Positions 1-6,242 of a DNA stretch of 12,228 bases are shown in pieces. The translations under genes and the position numbers were made by a program. The stretch's first letter is position 1. Each line of letters begins with the position of its first letter. The notes under the pieces were generated by a model. It had not been told where the DNA came from. It saw nothing but the letters and a program-made list of their open reading frames with translations, and ran no database searches. The stretch comes from Candidatus Brocadiia bacterium. GTDB taxonomy: Bacteria; Planctomycetota; MHYJ01; JACQXL01. The stretch is taken from assembly GCA_020062035.1 (NCBI GenBank), contig JAGUXD010000191.1, positions 1-12,228 of the forward strand, in the 5' to 3' direction.

Positions 1-214
1 CACCTCCTGAAGGAATTCCACCGCCGCCATCTGGGGCCCCAGGAGGAGGGGGTATTGGTAATGGTGGTGTTCCAGGAGTACTGGGATCTGATGGTGTGGA
101 GGGTTGTTGTGGACGCGTACGCGGACAGCAACTATCACTGTATTTTACATCTTCTAATAAAATTACTAAACTTGTTAATAACATCACCCATAACAATAGT
201 TTTTTAATATCCAT
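1..214 (-). CDS. Secreted proline-rich protein, N-terminal part only (3' end outside window)
   Basis: An open frame runs leftwards from an ATG at 214 to the window edge (71 codons and still open). An SD sequence (AGGAG, 221-225 on the complement) lies 6 nt before the ATG, which supports the start. The protein begins MDIKKLLLWVML and has a basic n-region and a hydrophobic stretch at about residues 5-20, so a signal peptide or a single membrane anchor is likely. Next come a Cys-Cys pair at residues 29-30 and a low-complexity Pro/Ser/Thr/Gly tract (about 31-71, with runs of four Pro and four Gly). Such tracts are usually extended cell-wall or envelope linkers. No enzymatic domain is visible in the part present, and I do not recognise the family. 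It is divergent from holA. Confidence 0.7.
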   Translation of the reverse strand, partial: MDIKKLLLWVMLLTSLVILLEDVKYSDSCCPRTRPQQPSTPSDPSTPGTPPLPIPPPPGAPDGGGGIPSGG

Positions 215-231
215 AATACACTCCTCTTTCG

Positions 232-266
232 CTATTGGCTATTCGCTGTTAGCGAATAGCCAATAG
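232..266. repeat. Perfect 16-bp inverted repeat with 3-nt loop
   Basis: CTATTGGCTATTCGCT (232-247), loop GTT, then its exact reverse complement (251-266). Each arm itself contains a repeated CTATT unit. It has no T-run on either strand, so it is not a normal terminator. It lies between the divergent proline-rich gene and holA and would be transcribed in the leader of the former. Confidence 0.85.
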
Positions 267-275
267 TAAAAATAG

Positions 276-304
276 AAAATACAATGTTAAAAGATATTTG
301 TCAA
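276..304 (-). promoter_or_regulatory. Putative sigma70 promoter for the proline-rich gene
   Basis: On the complement a perfect TTGACA (304-299) is followed after 17 nt by TATTTT (281-276, 4 of 6 to consensus). Transcription would start near 269, placing the 232-266 stem-loop at the very start of the leader and the SD just after it. Confidence 0.4.
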
Positions 305-345
305 GAAAAAACATAATATTTTCTATAATATTTCTTATCTTATTA

Positions 346-373
346 TTGACACGGGCAAGTAGTAAATTAGAAT
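346..373 (+). promoter_or_regulatory. Sigma70-type promoter for holA, implying a leaderless or nearly leaderless mRNA
   Basis: TTGACA (346-351), 16-nt spacer, TAGAAT (368-373, 5 of 6). The holA ATG begins 8 nt after the -10 box, exactly where transcription would normally start. Confidence 0.55.
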
Positions 374-380
374 ATTTTCT

Positions 381-1313
381 ATGCAACCTGCAGAGTTTAT
401 TAGAAAACTGGGTTCAGCAAATCCCCAAGAACTGCCAAGCATTTATATCTTTGTTGGACCTAATAAATTTACTTTTGCCTTAAAGGAACAGGGTCTAAAA
501 TATCTTGGTGCTACAATATTACAGGACAAGAAAGTTCTGGATGCAGATTCTATTTCTGATTATATAGAAATAAAAAGGTTCGGAACCCACGATTATAAAG
601 AAAGTGACTTCTGGAATGAGGTATATGCAGTGCCGTTTCTCAATAAACCCCGATTAGTTATCTTAAATCTTGGTGAAAAGACAGATTTTATAAACAAGAT
701 AAGTCAATCATTAGAAGAATATCTTTCTAAAAGGTCGTTTTTTACCAAGGTGGTAATTCTTGCTGATAAATGGGAAGGATATTCTTTGTTTTTAGGAAAG
801 TTGGTAAGGCAAAAAGCATGGGTTATAGAATATCTCGTTCCATCAGAAAGAAGGTTGCCTGACTGGGTAATCAGTGAGCTTGCCAGATACAACAAAAAGA
901 TTGGTCAGAGAGATGCAAGGTTATTAACTGAGAAAACTGGTAATAACCTTTCAGAGTTGTCGTCTAATATTCACAAACTCGTGCTTCTTCATAAAGGTTC
1001 GCAATATATCACGGCCGATTCTGTTAGGAATTTTATTGACATCCAGAGGAATTATGATATAAAAGAGTTAGCGGAATCTATTGTGAACAAACAACCTGCT
1101 CAATCACTGGTTATTGCTAATCAACTTTTGCGCAAAGGAGAATCTGTAAATAAAATTATCGGTTATCTTCGCTCGTTTCTTAGACAGGACTACAGATTTC
1201 AAGATGATAAAGATGTCATCGCTAAATTACTAAAGACTGACTTGTCCATCAAGACCAGTTTATTAAGCGAGGATTTGGCTTTACAATTATTGGTAATAAA
1301 ATTAAGTCAATAA
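381..1313 (+). CDS. holA: DNA polymerase III, delta subunit (HolA)
   Basis: The 310-aa product fits the delta subunit of the clamp loader, which opens the beta sliding clamp and loads it on DNA as part of the delta/delta'/gamma-tau complex. The N-terminus has the family layout: a short helix, then a beta strand and loop in the nucleotide-binding-like fold (IYIFVGPNKFTFALKE, about 21-36), corresponding to the YLLYGEEPFL-type segment of homologues. The middle has the helical region WVISELARYNKKIGQRDARLL with LSELSSNIHKL (about 160-200), typical of domains II/III where delta has N/L-S-E-ie-KL. The length is near that of known delta proteins (E. coli about 343 aa). No SD precedes the ATG, and the promoter position suggests a leaderless transcript. 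It heads the operon; gspG begins 13 nt after its stop. Assignment rests on motif resemblance, not on an alignment. Confidence 0.82.
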   Translation: MQPAEFIRKLGSANPQELPSIYIFVGPNKFTFALKEQGLKYLGATILQDKKVLDADSISDYIEIKRFGTHDYKESDFWNEVYAVPFLNKPRLVILNLGEKTDFINKISQSLEEYLSKRSFFTKVVILADKWEGYSLFLGKLVRQKAWVIEYLVPSERRLPDWVISELARYNKKIGQRDARLLTEKTGNNLSELSSNIHKLVLLHKGSQYITADSVRNFIDIQRNYDIKELAESIVNKQPAQSLVIANQLLRKGESVNKIIGYLRSFLRQDYRFQDDKDVIAKLLKTDLSIKTSLLSEDLALQLLVIKLSQ

Positions 1314-1326
1314 ATAGGAAAAGAAA

Positions 1327-1794
1327 ATGAATAGGATTAACAAGTCAAAAGGGTTTACTCTTATAGAAGTCATAGTTGTTCTGAGCATTATTTTGGTACT
1401 TGCGTCTATAGTAATTCCCGGTTTAATGCGAGGTCATTACGGGGCAAAGAAAACCACCACTAAAAACGAAATCGCTCAGATGTCCCAAGCCATTGCTATG
1501 TATGAAATGGATTATGGGGGTTATCCTGAAGACAAACCCGGTTATTCAAGCGAGGCGTTAATTAAGGCACTTGGCGGAGACCCGAAAGCCGTGCCGCCCC
1601 GCAGACCATATTTTACTTTTCAGGCAAAAAGAATCCTGAACAACGAATATTACAGTGTTTTTAATAAACCATTTTATTATAGAGAAAACAACTCTAAGAA
1701 AGATAAGACCGATGAGATGAAAAATCCATTTACCTTTGATATCTGGACACACGACGGCAAAAAAGATGCACAAGGTATTAATAACTGGGAGTAA
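1327..1794 (+). CDS. gspG: Type II secretion major pseudopilin-like protein (GspG family)
   Basis: The 155-aa protein has a class III prepilin signal. The leader MNRINKSKG ends in Gly at 9, followed by FTLIEVIVVLSI with Glu at +5, the site cut and N-methylated by the prepilin peptidase. Residues about 10-32 form the hydrophobic helix that packs the pseudopilus core. The periplasmic part has the GspG-like YEMDYGGYPE segment (about 59-68) and a C-terminal DIWTHDGKKDAQGINNW stretch. In GspG proteins this acidic, NW-ending loop contributes to calcium binding. An AGGA SD (1316-1319) lies 7 nt before the ATG. It is the first of five consecutive pseudopilin genes. It could belong to a type IV-pilus-like system rather than a classical T2SS, because the ATPase, platform and secretin are not in the window. 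Confidence 0.85.
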   Translation: MNRINKSKGFTLIEVIVVLSIILVLASIVIPGLMRGHYGAKKTTTKNEIAQMSQAIAMYEMDYGGYPEDKPGYSSEALIKALGGDPKAVPPRRPYFTFQAKRILNNEYYSVFNKPFYYRENNSKKDKTDEMKNPFTFDIWTHDGKKDAQGINNWE

Positions 1795-1798
1795 TTTA

Positions 1799-2407
1799 AT
1801 GAAAAGGGATTCAAAGATATTAATTCCTTTCCTCTCCCGCCCGTACGGGTCGGGAAAAGGATTTTCTCTTGTTGAGATGGTGGTGGTTATTTCCATTATT
1901 ACGCTTCTTATGGGGATAGTGATAGCTGGGGCGAGCCGAATAAGACAAAAAACCCGAGTAGACGCAACCAAGTCGCTTATTAGTAAAATTACTCTGGCAT
2001 TAAATGAATACCATCTTGTTTTTCACGATTATCCTCCGTGTACAGGAGAATATGATGGCTCTCAAAATCTTTATCAATTATTAGGCAAGGGGTTACAGAT
2101 AAAACAGGGTTATGACCCGGCAACAGGAAATATGAAAACGCAAGATTTAGCGCCATTTGTAGTGGGTGGATTCAGGAAAAATGAGTATGCGGGAGTTGAA
2201 GAAAAAACAAGATATATTATTGATGCCTGGGGTGAAAGAATTACTTATAAAAAGCCCGGCAAGAACCACTCCTCATCAGGCGGAAAAGATAACACCTCTT
2301 TTGTTGATATAGAATCAGCAGGTCCTAATAAACAGTTTGACGATGATGATTCTCCAAAAGACGATGATATCAATAACTGGCAAATAGAAAAATATCTTAC
2401 ACAATAA
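1799..2407 (+). CDS. Second GspG-like pseudopilin with an unusually long leader
   Basis: The 202-aa product starts at the ATG at 1799, chosen because GGGAG (1787-1791) lies 7 nt upstream, overlapping the end of gspG. An upstream in-frame ATG at 1736 would lie inside gspG and is unlikely. The prepilin motif is G21|FSLVEMVVVISII with Glu at +5. The leader is 21 residues against 9-13 in its neighbours, and the excess (LSRPYGSG) is encoded by a palindromic DNA element at 1835-1855. The mature part has a helix at about 22-44, a HDYPP segment and a C-terminus with SAGPNKQFDDDDSPKDDD then INNW, an Asp-rich version of the GspG calcium loop. A GspG-type paralogue is the best call. The stop overlaps the next ATG (TAATG). 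Confidence 0.8.
   Translation: MKRDSKILIPFLSRPYGSGKGFSLVEMVVVISIITLLMGIVIAGASRIRQKTRVDATKSLISKITLALNEYHLVFHDYPPCTGEYDGSQNLYQLLGKGLQIKQGYDPATGNMKTQDLAPFVVGGFRKNEYAGVEEKTRYIIDAWGERITYKKPGKNHSSSGGKDNTSFVDIESAGPNKQFDDDDSPKDDDINNWQIEKYLTQ
1835..1855. repeat. GC-rich palindrome read in frame within a prepilin leader
   Basis: TCCCG, then the perfect 10-bp palindrome CCCGTACGGG (1840-1849), one unpaired T, then CGGGA. It is 21 bp in all and contrasts with AT-rich flanks. It is translated as part of the leader of the second GspG-like protein. Confidence 0.75.
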
Positions 2408-2958
2408 TGAGACCTAAAAAACATCGGGACGACCTGCCAGCCGGTTTCACCATTATAGAATTATTAGTGGTGGTCGGGATTATCGGTCTTGTTTTAGGCA
2501 CTTCATTAGCGTTTTTTAGCACACTTCGTTCCAATACCATAAAACAATCCGCCCAACTTGTCAGAATAACTTTTATTAAAGCAAACCAATATGCCTGTTC
2601 ACAGCGCATAATATTCTTTATCGTTTTTGATACAAAACAAGGTTTGATGTCTATCTATGAAGATACAGATGGAAATGAAGAATTTAATAAGGGTGATATA
2701 CAAGTAGGCGAAACAGTTTCTCTTCTCAAGGGTGTATTTTTCTCCGATAAACCGACTTTATTTCAATTGCCACAGCCATATGTCGGGTTCAGAACTAATG
2801 GCTCTTTGATTTTACCAGCCGAGGTAAAAGATGCGCAGTTAAATCCGCCTTCTGAAGCAGATATTATTCTTGAACATAAGACAGAAAATTTCAAGATGTA
2901 TCTGGATTTCGTTATTACTACAGGCCGTATCAGACAGATGGTTTATAGAGAAGAATAA
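2407..2958 (+). CDS. gspH: GspH-like minor pseudopilin
   Basis: The 183-aa product has leader MRPKKHRDDLPAG (13 residues) followed by FTIIELLVVVGIIGLVLG, with Gly at -1 and Glu at +5. The mature domain matches the GspH/FimT plan: after the N-terminal helix comes a second helical stretch (SAQLVRITFIKANQYACSQRI, about 38-58), then alternating strands, including IFFIVFDTKQGLMSIYEDTDGNEEF and GVFFSDKP. It ends with an LDFVITTGRIRQM strand pair like the C-terminal ITxxGRxR of GspH proteins. The ATG overlaps the previous stop by one base, so translation is probably coupled. Its role is inferred as a tip or minor subunit of the periplasmic pseudopilus. Confidence 0.75.
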   Translation: MRPKKHRDDLPAGFTIIELLVVVGIIGLVLGTSLAFFSTLRSNTIKQSAQLVRITFIKANQYACSQRIIFFIVFDTKQGLMSIYEDTDGNEEFNKGDIQVGETVSLLKGVFFSDKPTLFQLPQPYVGFRTNGSLILPAEVKDAQLNPPSEADIILEHKTENFKMYLDFVITTGRIRQMVYREE

Positions 2959-2961
2959 TTC

Positions 2962-3609
2962 ATGATATTAGAAAAGTGTCCCCAAGGGCTTACGTTGATT
3001 GAGATTTTAATTGCCGTAATTGTTTTAACAGTGGGGGTCTTAAGTATCCTCTCCTTATTTCCTAATGCGATTAAAAGCACGAAACTCACTGTGGAAGACT
3101 CGGTTGCCTCAAATATAGCAGAATCAGTTGCAGATGCTTTAGTTATAGCGATGCGTTGGGCTACTCTTGAGACCTCTAATAGTCCTTCTACTGCGATTTT
3201 GGTTCACGACGGTCTTCCCGAAAATTCTTATGAGTTTGCCCTTCCTTTAACGGCTAATCCACCTCCTGAAGAAAACGAAACAAGATACTTTGCCCATCCC
3301 TCGTCAAATCCGCTGGATGCTAAAACCCCGAATCCATACCCGATTGATGTCTTCAAGTTAGGTAAAACGCCCTATATCAAAAATGTCTTGGCAGACGTCA
3401 GAAAAGGACCTGACCCTACGGAATCTTATGACCAATACGCTTTTTCTTTTACAGTCAGTCGCATAGACGACGCCAGAACTCTTCAAGAGCGTCCCAAATC
3501 ATTATTTCGCTTTGCGATATTAGTATATAGACTAAAACCAGATTATAAACAGGGTGATGAAATACCAGAGCCAATAAAAGTGTTTGTTATTGATATATCC
3601 GGCAAATAG
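2962..3609 (+). CDS. gspI: GspI/PilV-like minor pseudopilin
   Basis: The 215-aa product has leader MILEKCPQG (9 residues), then LTLIEILIAVIVLTVGVLSILSLFP with Glu at +5. The LxxxVxxxGxLSI...F pattern in the N-terminal helix is typical of GspI/PilV-type proteins, as is the following AxNIAESVADAL segment (about 46-57), where homologues read A...A...A..L. The C-terminal part includes a Pro-rich linker (about 90-125) and a beta-strand region ending FRFAILVYRLKPDY. It is longer than E. coli-type GspI (about 120 aa), so the periplasmic domain differs. It begins 3 nt after gspH with no strong SD. The order G-G-H-I-J matches T2SS operons and supports the assignment. Confidence 0.7.
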   Translation: MILEKCPQGLTLIEILIAVIVLTVGVLSILSLFPNAIKSTKLTVEDSVASNIAESVADALVIAMRWATLETSNSPSTAILVHDGLPENSYEFALPLTANPPPEENETRYFAHPSSNPLDAKTPNPYPIDVFKLGKTPYIKNVLADVRKGPDPTESYDQYAFSFTVSRIDDARTLQERPKSLFRFAILVYRLKPDYKQGDEIPEPIKVFVIDISGK

Positions 3610-3624
3610 AAATCCCCAATAACT

Positions 3625-4350
3625 ATGAAGCACTTAAAACCACTATCTTCAACAGGGTTTACCTTGATAGAATTGTTAGTAACAATCGGAATAACGGCGT
3701 TTATAATGCTACTTGTAGCAACTATTTTTAATCAGTCCGCAACAACTTATATCACAGGAGTTGACCGGATGAATATCTATAGTTCAGCCCGTTCAGCCAT
3801 AGATTTGTTAGCAAGCGACCTTAATGGTTGTTTTTCTTTAGAAGGCAATAGACAGAAATTTACTTTTTCAGAAGATAAAGAAGGCGATGATATTGCAGAA
3901 GCACGGGACAGAATCTCTTTTCACGGCATTGTTTTAGTCCAACAACAAGTCACCAGCGCCAAAATAGAATATTATTTAGTTCAAGACAAGGACTACACCA
4001 TTTTAGATGCACAGGGCGGTACCATAACCGGACTCGCTAAAACCACAAAAACCAAAAGGCAATTATATGTGATGAGACGAGAAGCCAAAGATATAAACAC
4101 CGGGGCTCTCCTTGATTCTGTTGACCTCTGTCATTTTGTATTATCATTTAATATAGAAGTATTTGATAGACCCTCTCGTTCTTTCAAACAACTGAGTGGG
4201 GTAGGATACAATTATCCGATTGGTGATGGTGCGCCACCGGATGAAAAACTTCCATCAGGTTTAAGAATCACCGTAAGGGTAGTAGCAAACGCAGCCGAGC
4301 GACAGGAGCGGATTATCTCTCGCGTCATCTGGTTGCCTATGGGTGGATAA
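3625..4350 (+). CDS. gspJ: GspJ-like minor pseudopilin
   Basis: The 241-aa product has leader MKHLKPLSSTG (11 residues), then FTLIELLVTIGITAFIMLLVATIF with Glu at +5. The SARSAIDLLASDLNGCF stretch (about 52-68) matches the conserved second helix of GspJ/PulJ, where homologues have a region like R...l..m..Dl.q. The rest alternates strands and ends LRITVRVV...RIISRVIWLPM, comparable to the xxIxxxxxLP end seen in GspJ proteins. In known systems GspJ sits in the pseudopilus tip with GspI and GspK. No GspK gene follows; lpxH starts one base after the stop instead. Confidence 0.72.
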   Translation: MKHLKPLSSTGFTLIELLVTIGITAFIMLLVATIFNQSATTYITGVDRMNIYSSARSAIDLLASDLNGCFSLEGNRQKFTFSEDKEGDDIAEARDRISFHGIVLVQQQVTSAKIEYYLVQDKDYTILDAQGGTITGLAKTTKTKRQLYVMRREAKDINTGALLDSVDLCHFVLSFNIEVFDRPSRSFKQLSGVGYNYPIGDGAPPDEKLPSGLRITVRVVANAAERQERIISRVIWLPMGG

Positions 4351-4351
4351 A

Positions 4352-5062
4352 ATGTCATCTACTATCTTCTTTGCAGACACACACTTAAATGTATCACGTC
4401 CTGATAAAACAAAACGAGTTATCAATTTTCTTAACAGTTTCACATCAGAGACCATTTTTTACATATTAGGTGATTTCTTTGACCTCTGGATTGGCTCAAA
4501 ACATTTAGAACTTATTGATTATCAGGATATCCTTGAAGAGTTAAGACACCTTACTTCTATGGGCTGTCAAATCAATCTTATACCGGGCAATCGTGATTTT
4601 CAGATAGGAAAACATCTTACTCTTAAAACAGGCGTAAAGGTTTTACCTGAATTATTTGGTCTTACTTTACAGGATAAAAAGATATTGCTGACTCACGGAG
4701 ATATTTTCTGTGCTGAAGATAGAGGTTATCAGACCTATCGCCGGTTAAGTAGAACAAAGATAGTAAAATCGGTCTTTCAATCTTTTCCTATGGAGGTAGG
4801 GAAAAAAATAGCATCAGGGATTAGAAATTATAGTGAAGAAATTGTTCCGCAGAAACTATTTATTTACCATAATATTGTTGACTCTCAGGTAAGACGGTAT
4901 TTTAAGAAGAACTACGATATTATCATCTGTGGCCATATCCATAAACAGACCAGAAAAGAAATCCTGCCCGGTAAAACACTCATTACACTTGGAAACTGGG
5001 ACAAAAAAGGTTCTTATTTAGAATATCGCGATGGTGAATTTATTTTCAGTGAATGTTCTTAA
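4352..5062 (+). CDS. lpxH: UDP-2,3-diacylglucosamine pyrophosphatase (LpxH family)
   Basis: The 236-aa calcineurin-like metallophosphoesterase would cleave UDP-2,3-diacylglucosamine to lipid X and UMP in lipid A synthesis at the cytoplasmic membrane face. Metal-site motifs are all present: FADTH (D9, H11), GDFFD (D41), GNRD (N80), HGD (H115) and GHIH (H195, H197). LpxH-specific features beyond the generic fold are FDLWIG after the second motif, AEDRGYQTYRRLSR after HGD, and the FQSFPMEVGKKIASGIR helix region. These match the cap of E. coli LpxH (240 aa). The ATG at 4352 fits the family start (MxxxFFADxHL); a GTG at 4343 would add three residues and overlap gspJ. It is the last gene of the holA operon. 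It implies an outer membrane with lipid A-type lipids. Confidence 0.88.
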   Translation: MSSTIFFADTHLNVSRPDKTKRVINFLNSFTSETIFYILGDFFDLWIGSKHLELIDYQDILEELRHLTSMGCQINLIPGNRDFQIGKHLTLKTGVKVLPELFGLTLQDKKILLTHGDIFCAEDRGYQTYRRLSRTKIVKSVFQSFPMEVGKKIASGIRNYSEEIVPQKLFIYHNIVDSQVRRYFKKNYDIIICGHIHKQTRKEILPGKTLITLGNWDKKGSYLEYRDGEFIFSECS

Positions 5063-5095
5063 CTGGCAGTAGCAGGACAAGGAGGCGTCTTCACT

Positions 5096-5120
5096 CCGTT
5101 AGAGACCTTGTCTCTAACGG
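5096..5120. repeat. Perfect 11-bp hairpin between lpxH and tRNA-Ser
   Basis: CCGTTAGAGAC (5096-5106), loop CTT, GTCTCTAACGG (5110-5120). It lies between convergent lpxH and tRNA-Ser and could block transcription from both sides, but no T-run follows on either strand. The CCGTTAGA core recurs at 10665-10672, suggesting a dispersed repeat family rather than a plain terminator. Confidence 0.75.
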
Positions 5121-5123
5121 GGC

Positions 5124-5214
5124 TGGCGGAGAGGGAGGGATTTGAACCCCCGAGGACTATGAAAGCCCTAACGGTTTTCAAGACCGCCGCAATCAACCGC
5201 TCTGCCACCTCTCC
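5124..5214 (-). tRNA. tRNA-Ser (anticodon UGA)
   Basis: On the complement the acceptor GGAGAGG pairs with CCTCTCC, followed by discriminator G and an encoded CCA (5126-5124). The D arm follows the TGGCAGAGCGG pattern. The anticodon loop CTTGAAA gives UGA, which reads UCA and other UCN codons. A long variable arm and GGTTCAAATCC T loop complete the class II tRNA of 91 nt. Confidence 0.96.
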
Positions 5215-5223
5215 TTCTTTATT

Positions 5224-5251
5224 ATTTTGTATAAAAAATATCTCGTGTCAA
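5224..5251 (-). promoter_or_regulatory. Putative promoter for tRNA-Ser
   Basis: On the complement TTGACA (5251-5246), 16 nt, CAAAAT (5229-5224, 4 of 6). The predicted start near 5217 gives a 5' leader of only about 3 nt before the mature tRNA. Confidence 0.45.
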
Positions 5252-5261
5252 GATAAATTTC

Positions 5262-5290
5262 TTGACAATAGTTATTTTAATTCCTAATAT
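5262..5290 (+). promoter_or_regulatory. Promoter of the small winged-helix gene
   Basis: Perfect TTGACA (5262-5267), 17-nt spacer, TAATAT (5285-5290, 4 of 6). The start is expected near 5297, so the strong SD AAAGGAGG (5295-5302, 8 nt before the ATG) would sit at the extreme 5' end of the mRNA. Confidence 0.6.
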
Positions 5291-5310
5291 TAATAAAGGA
5301 GGTATCAGAT

Positions 5311-5517
5311 ATGTATCAACACGAAATCGGTAAAGCCGCCGGAGAGCTCTGGAGATATTTAGATACTAAGGGCTCTACATCTATGGACAAGGCGCACAAA
5401 GACCTGAAACACCTGAACAAAGATTTATTCCATCAGGCATTGGGCTGGCTCGCACGGGAAAACAAGATAGATATAAATTCTGCAGTAAAACCGGTAGTGG
5501 TATCCAAGAAAAATTAG
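5311..5517 (+). CDS. Small winged-helix protein (DUF2582-like)
   Basis: The 68-aa protein has the strongest SD in the window (AAAGGAGG, 8 nt spacing) and its own promoter, so it is probably well expressed. The sequence reads as one winged helix-turn-helix: helix 1 IGKAAGELWRYLDTKG (about 6-21), helix 2 SMDKAHKDL, helix 3 NKDLFHQALGWLARENKI (about 36-53), then a short wing ending in Val-Val-Val-Ser-Lys-Lys. The GxLWxxL...G...l..l.k.......AlGWLARE.KI pattern matches, from memory, the DUF2582 winged-helix family, whose function is not established. A DNA-binding role is an inference. The stop is 4 nt from the convergent amidase stop, with no terminator between them. Confidence 0.8.
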   Translation: MYQHEIGKAAGELWRYLDTKGSTSMDKAHKDLKHLNKDLFHQALGWLARENKIDINSAVKPVVVSKKN

Positions 5518-5521
5518 TTTC

Positions 5522-6151
5522 TTATTGCTTCAATCTTTGCAGAATTGTCTTTGATGGAAGATATTTACCGGGACAGGCGGTTTTCTTCTTATCCACTTCC
5601 TTGTGAACTAAGACCTTTTCTTTCGGGATACGATATTGCTTGGAAAGGTCATTCATTAGATTCACCAGAGATTCTATTTGGTTAGAAGAGGGACGAAATA
5701 TATCAAAATTACCAACCAAGCAGATTCCTATAGCAGTCCCATTTATCTGGTTGTTCCAACAGTGTTGACCCTGTATCTGTTTTTTCCAGCGCTCTGACAC
5801 CTCAATCTCACCGTCTTTTGAGTTTGTACCATTACCGATTACAAAATGATAAGTCAGACCTTCTTTCATTCCTTTTTCCTTGCGATGATAGTTATCAAAA
5901 ATAGTCGCATTACCTTGCTTGGTTGCACTGTGATGAATTACAATATATTTCCACCTGTCATTAGACGGATAAAGAGTTGCGACTGAAGGTCTTGATGTTG
6001 TAAATATGGGCGAAATAGCAGTTTCTTGCGGTTTGTCTTCAGCCCAGTTTACTGATTTTGTAATGAGCGGGTCAGTAGTAGAAAGATAAACAGCAATTAC
6101 AAAAGTAATGAAAGTCGCGCCTGTAAACAACAAATCAAACATTTTCACCAT
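5522..6151 (-). CDS. Membrane-anchored N-acetylmuramoyl-L-alanine amidase (Amidase_2/PGRP fold)
   Basis: The 209-aa protein would cut the bond between MurNAc and L-Ala in peptidoglycan, in the periplasm. An N-terminal hydrophobic helix (about residues 5-24) and a low-complexity linker (25-63) precede the catalytic domain. Zinc ligands of the T7-lysozyme-like fold are visible: H73 in YIVIHHSA, H183 in VLVHKEVD and C193 in TACPGKYLP. The YHFVIGNG and GTAIGICLVGNFD strands (about 101-108, 138-150) are family hallmarks. Two starts are possible: ATG 6151, which directly abuts a hairpin, or ATG 6142 (M4). Neither has a clear SD. On the complement a perfect TATAAT at 6237-6232 has no good -35, so the promoter is uncertain. 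It could be a wall remodelling enzyme or a recycling amidase; the anchor favours the former. Confidence 0.82.
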   Translation of the reverse strand: MVKMFDLLFTGATFITFVIAVYLSTTDPLITKSVNWAEDKPQETAISPIFTTSRPSVATLYPSNDRWKYIVIHHSATKQGNATIFDNYHRKEKGMKEGLTYHFVIGNGTNSKDGEIEVSERWKKQIQGQHCWNNQINGTAIGICLVGNFDIFRPSSNQIESLVNLMNDLSKQYRIPKEKVLVHKEVDKKKTACPGKYLPSKTILQRLKQ

Positions 6152-6171
6152 CTATTCTATCGGCAGAATAG
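6152..6171. repeat. Perfect 7-bp hairpin directly before the amidase start codon
   Basis: CTATTCT (6152-6158), loop ATCGGC, AGAATAG (6165-6171). In the amidase transcript it ends at the base next to the ATG at 6151, where a ribosome would normally bind. Confidence 0.6.
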
Positions 6172-6197
6172 GTAATCCACTTTAGAGAGTTTATTTA

Positions 6198-6226
6198 TTG
6201 ACCGCTATGGTTTTTCTTGATAACAT
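6198..6226 (+). promoter_or_regulatory. Putative promoter of radC
   Basis: TTGACC (6198-6203), 17-nt spacer, TAACAT (6221-6226, 4 of 6). Transcription would start near 6233 and the leader would consist almost entirely of the 6243-6290 repeat. Confidence 0.4.
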
Positions 6227-6242
6227 AGAAAATTATATGAAA

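Noticed and set aside
114..123. Palindrome CGCGTACGCG within the proline-rich gene as another inserted element
   Set aside because: It is only 10 bp without the TCCCG/CGGGA ends, within a GC-rich low-complexity region where such matches are easy to find by chance.
298..483. 61-codon plus-strand frame with a hydrophobic start, overlapping the 5' end of holA
   Set aside because: It lies mostly over the holA coding region in another frame, has no SD, and its hydrophobic residues come from AT-rich intergenic DNA.
5124..5214. The encoded CCA in tRNA-Ser versus none in tRNA-Glu as a sign of foreign origin of one tRNA
   Set aside because: Mixed presence of encoded CCA among tRNA genes is common in bacteria and gives no evidence of transfer.
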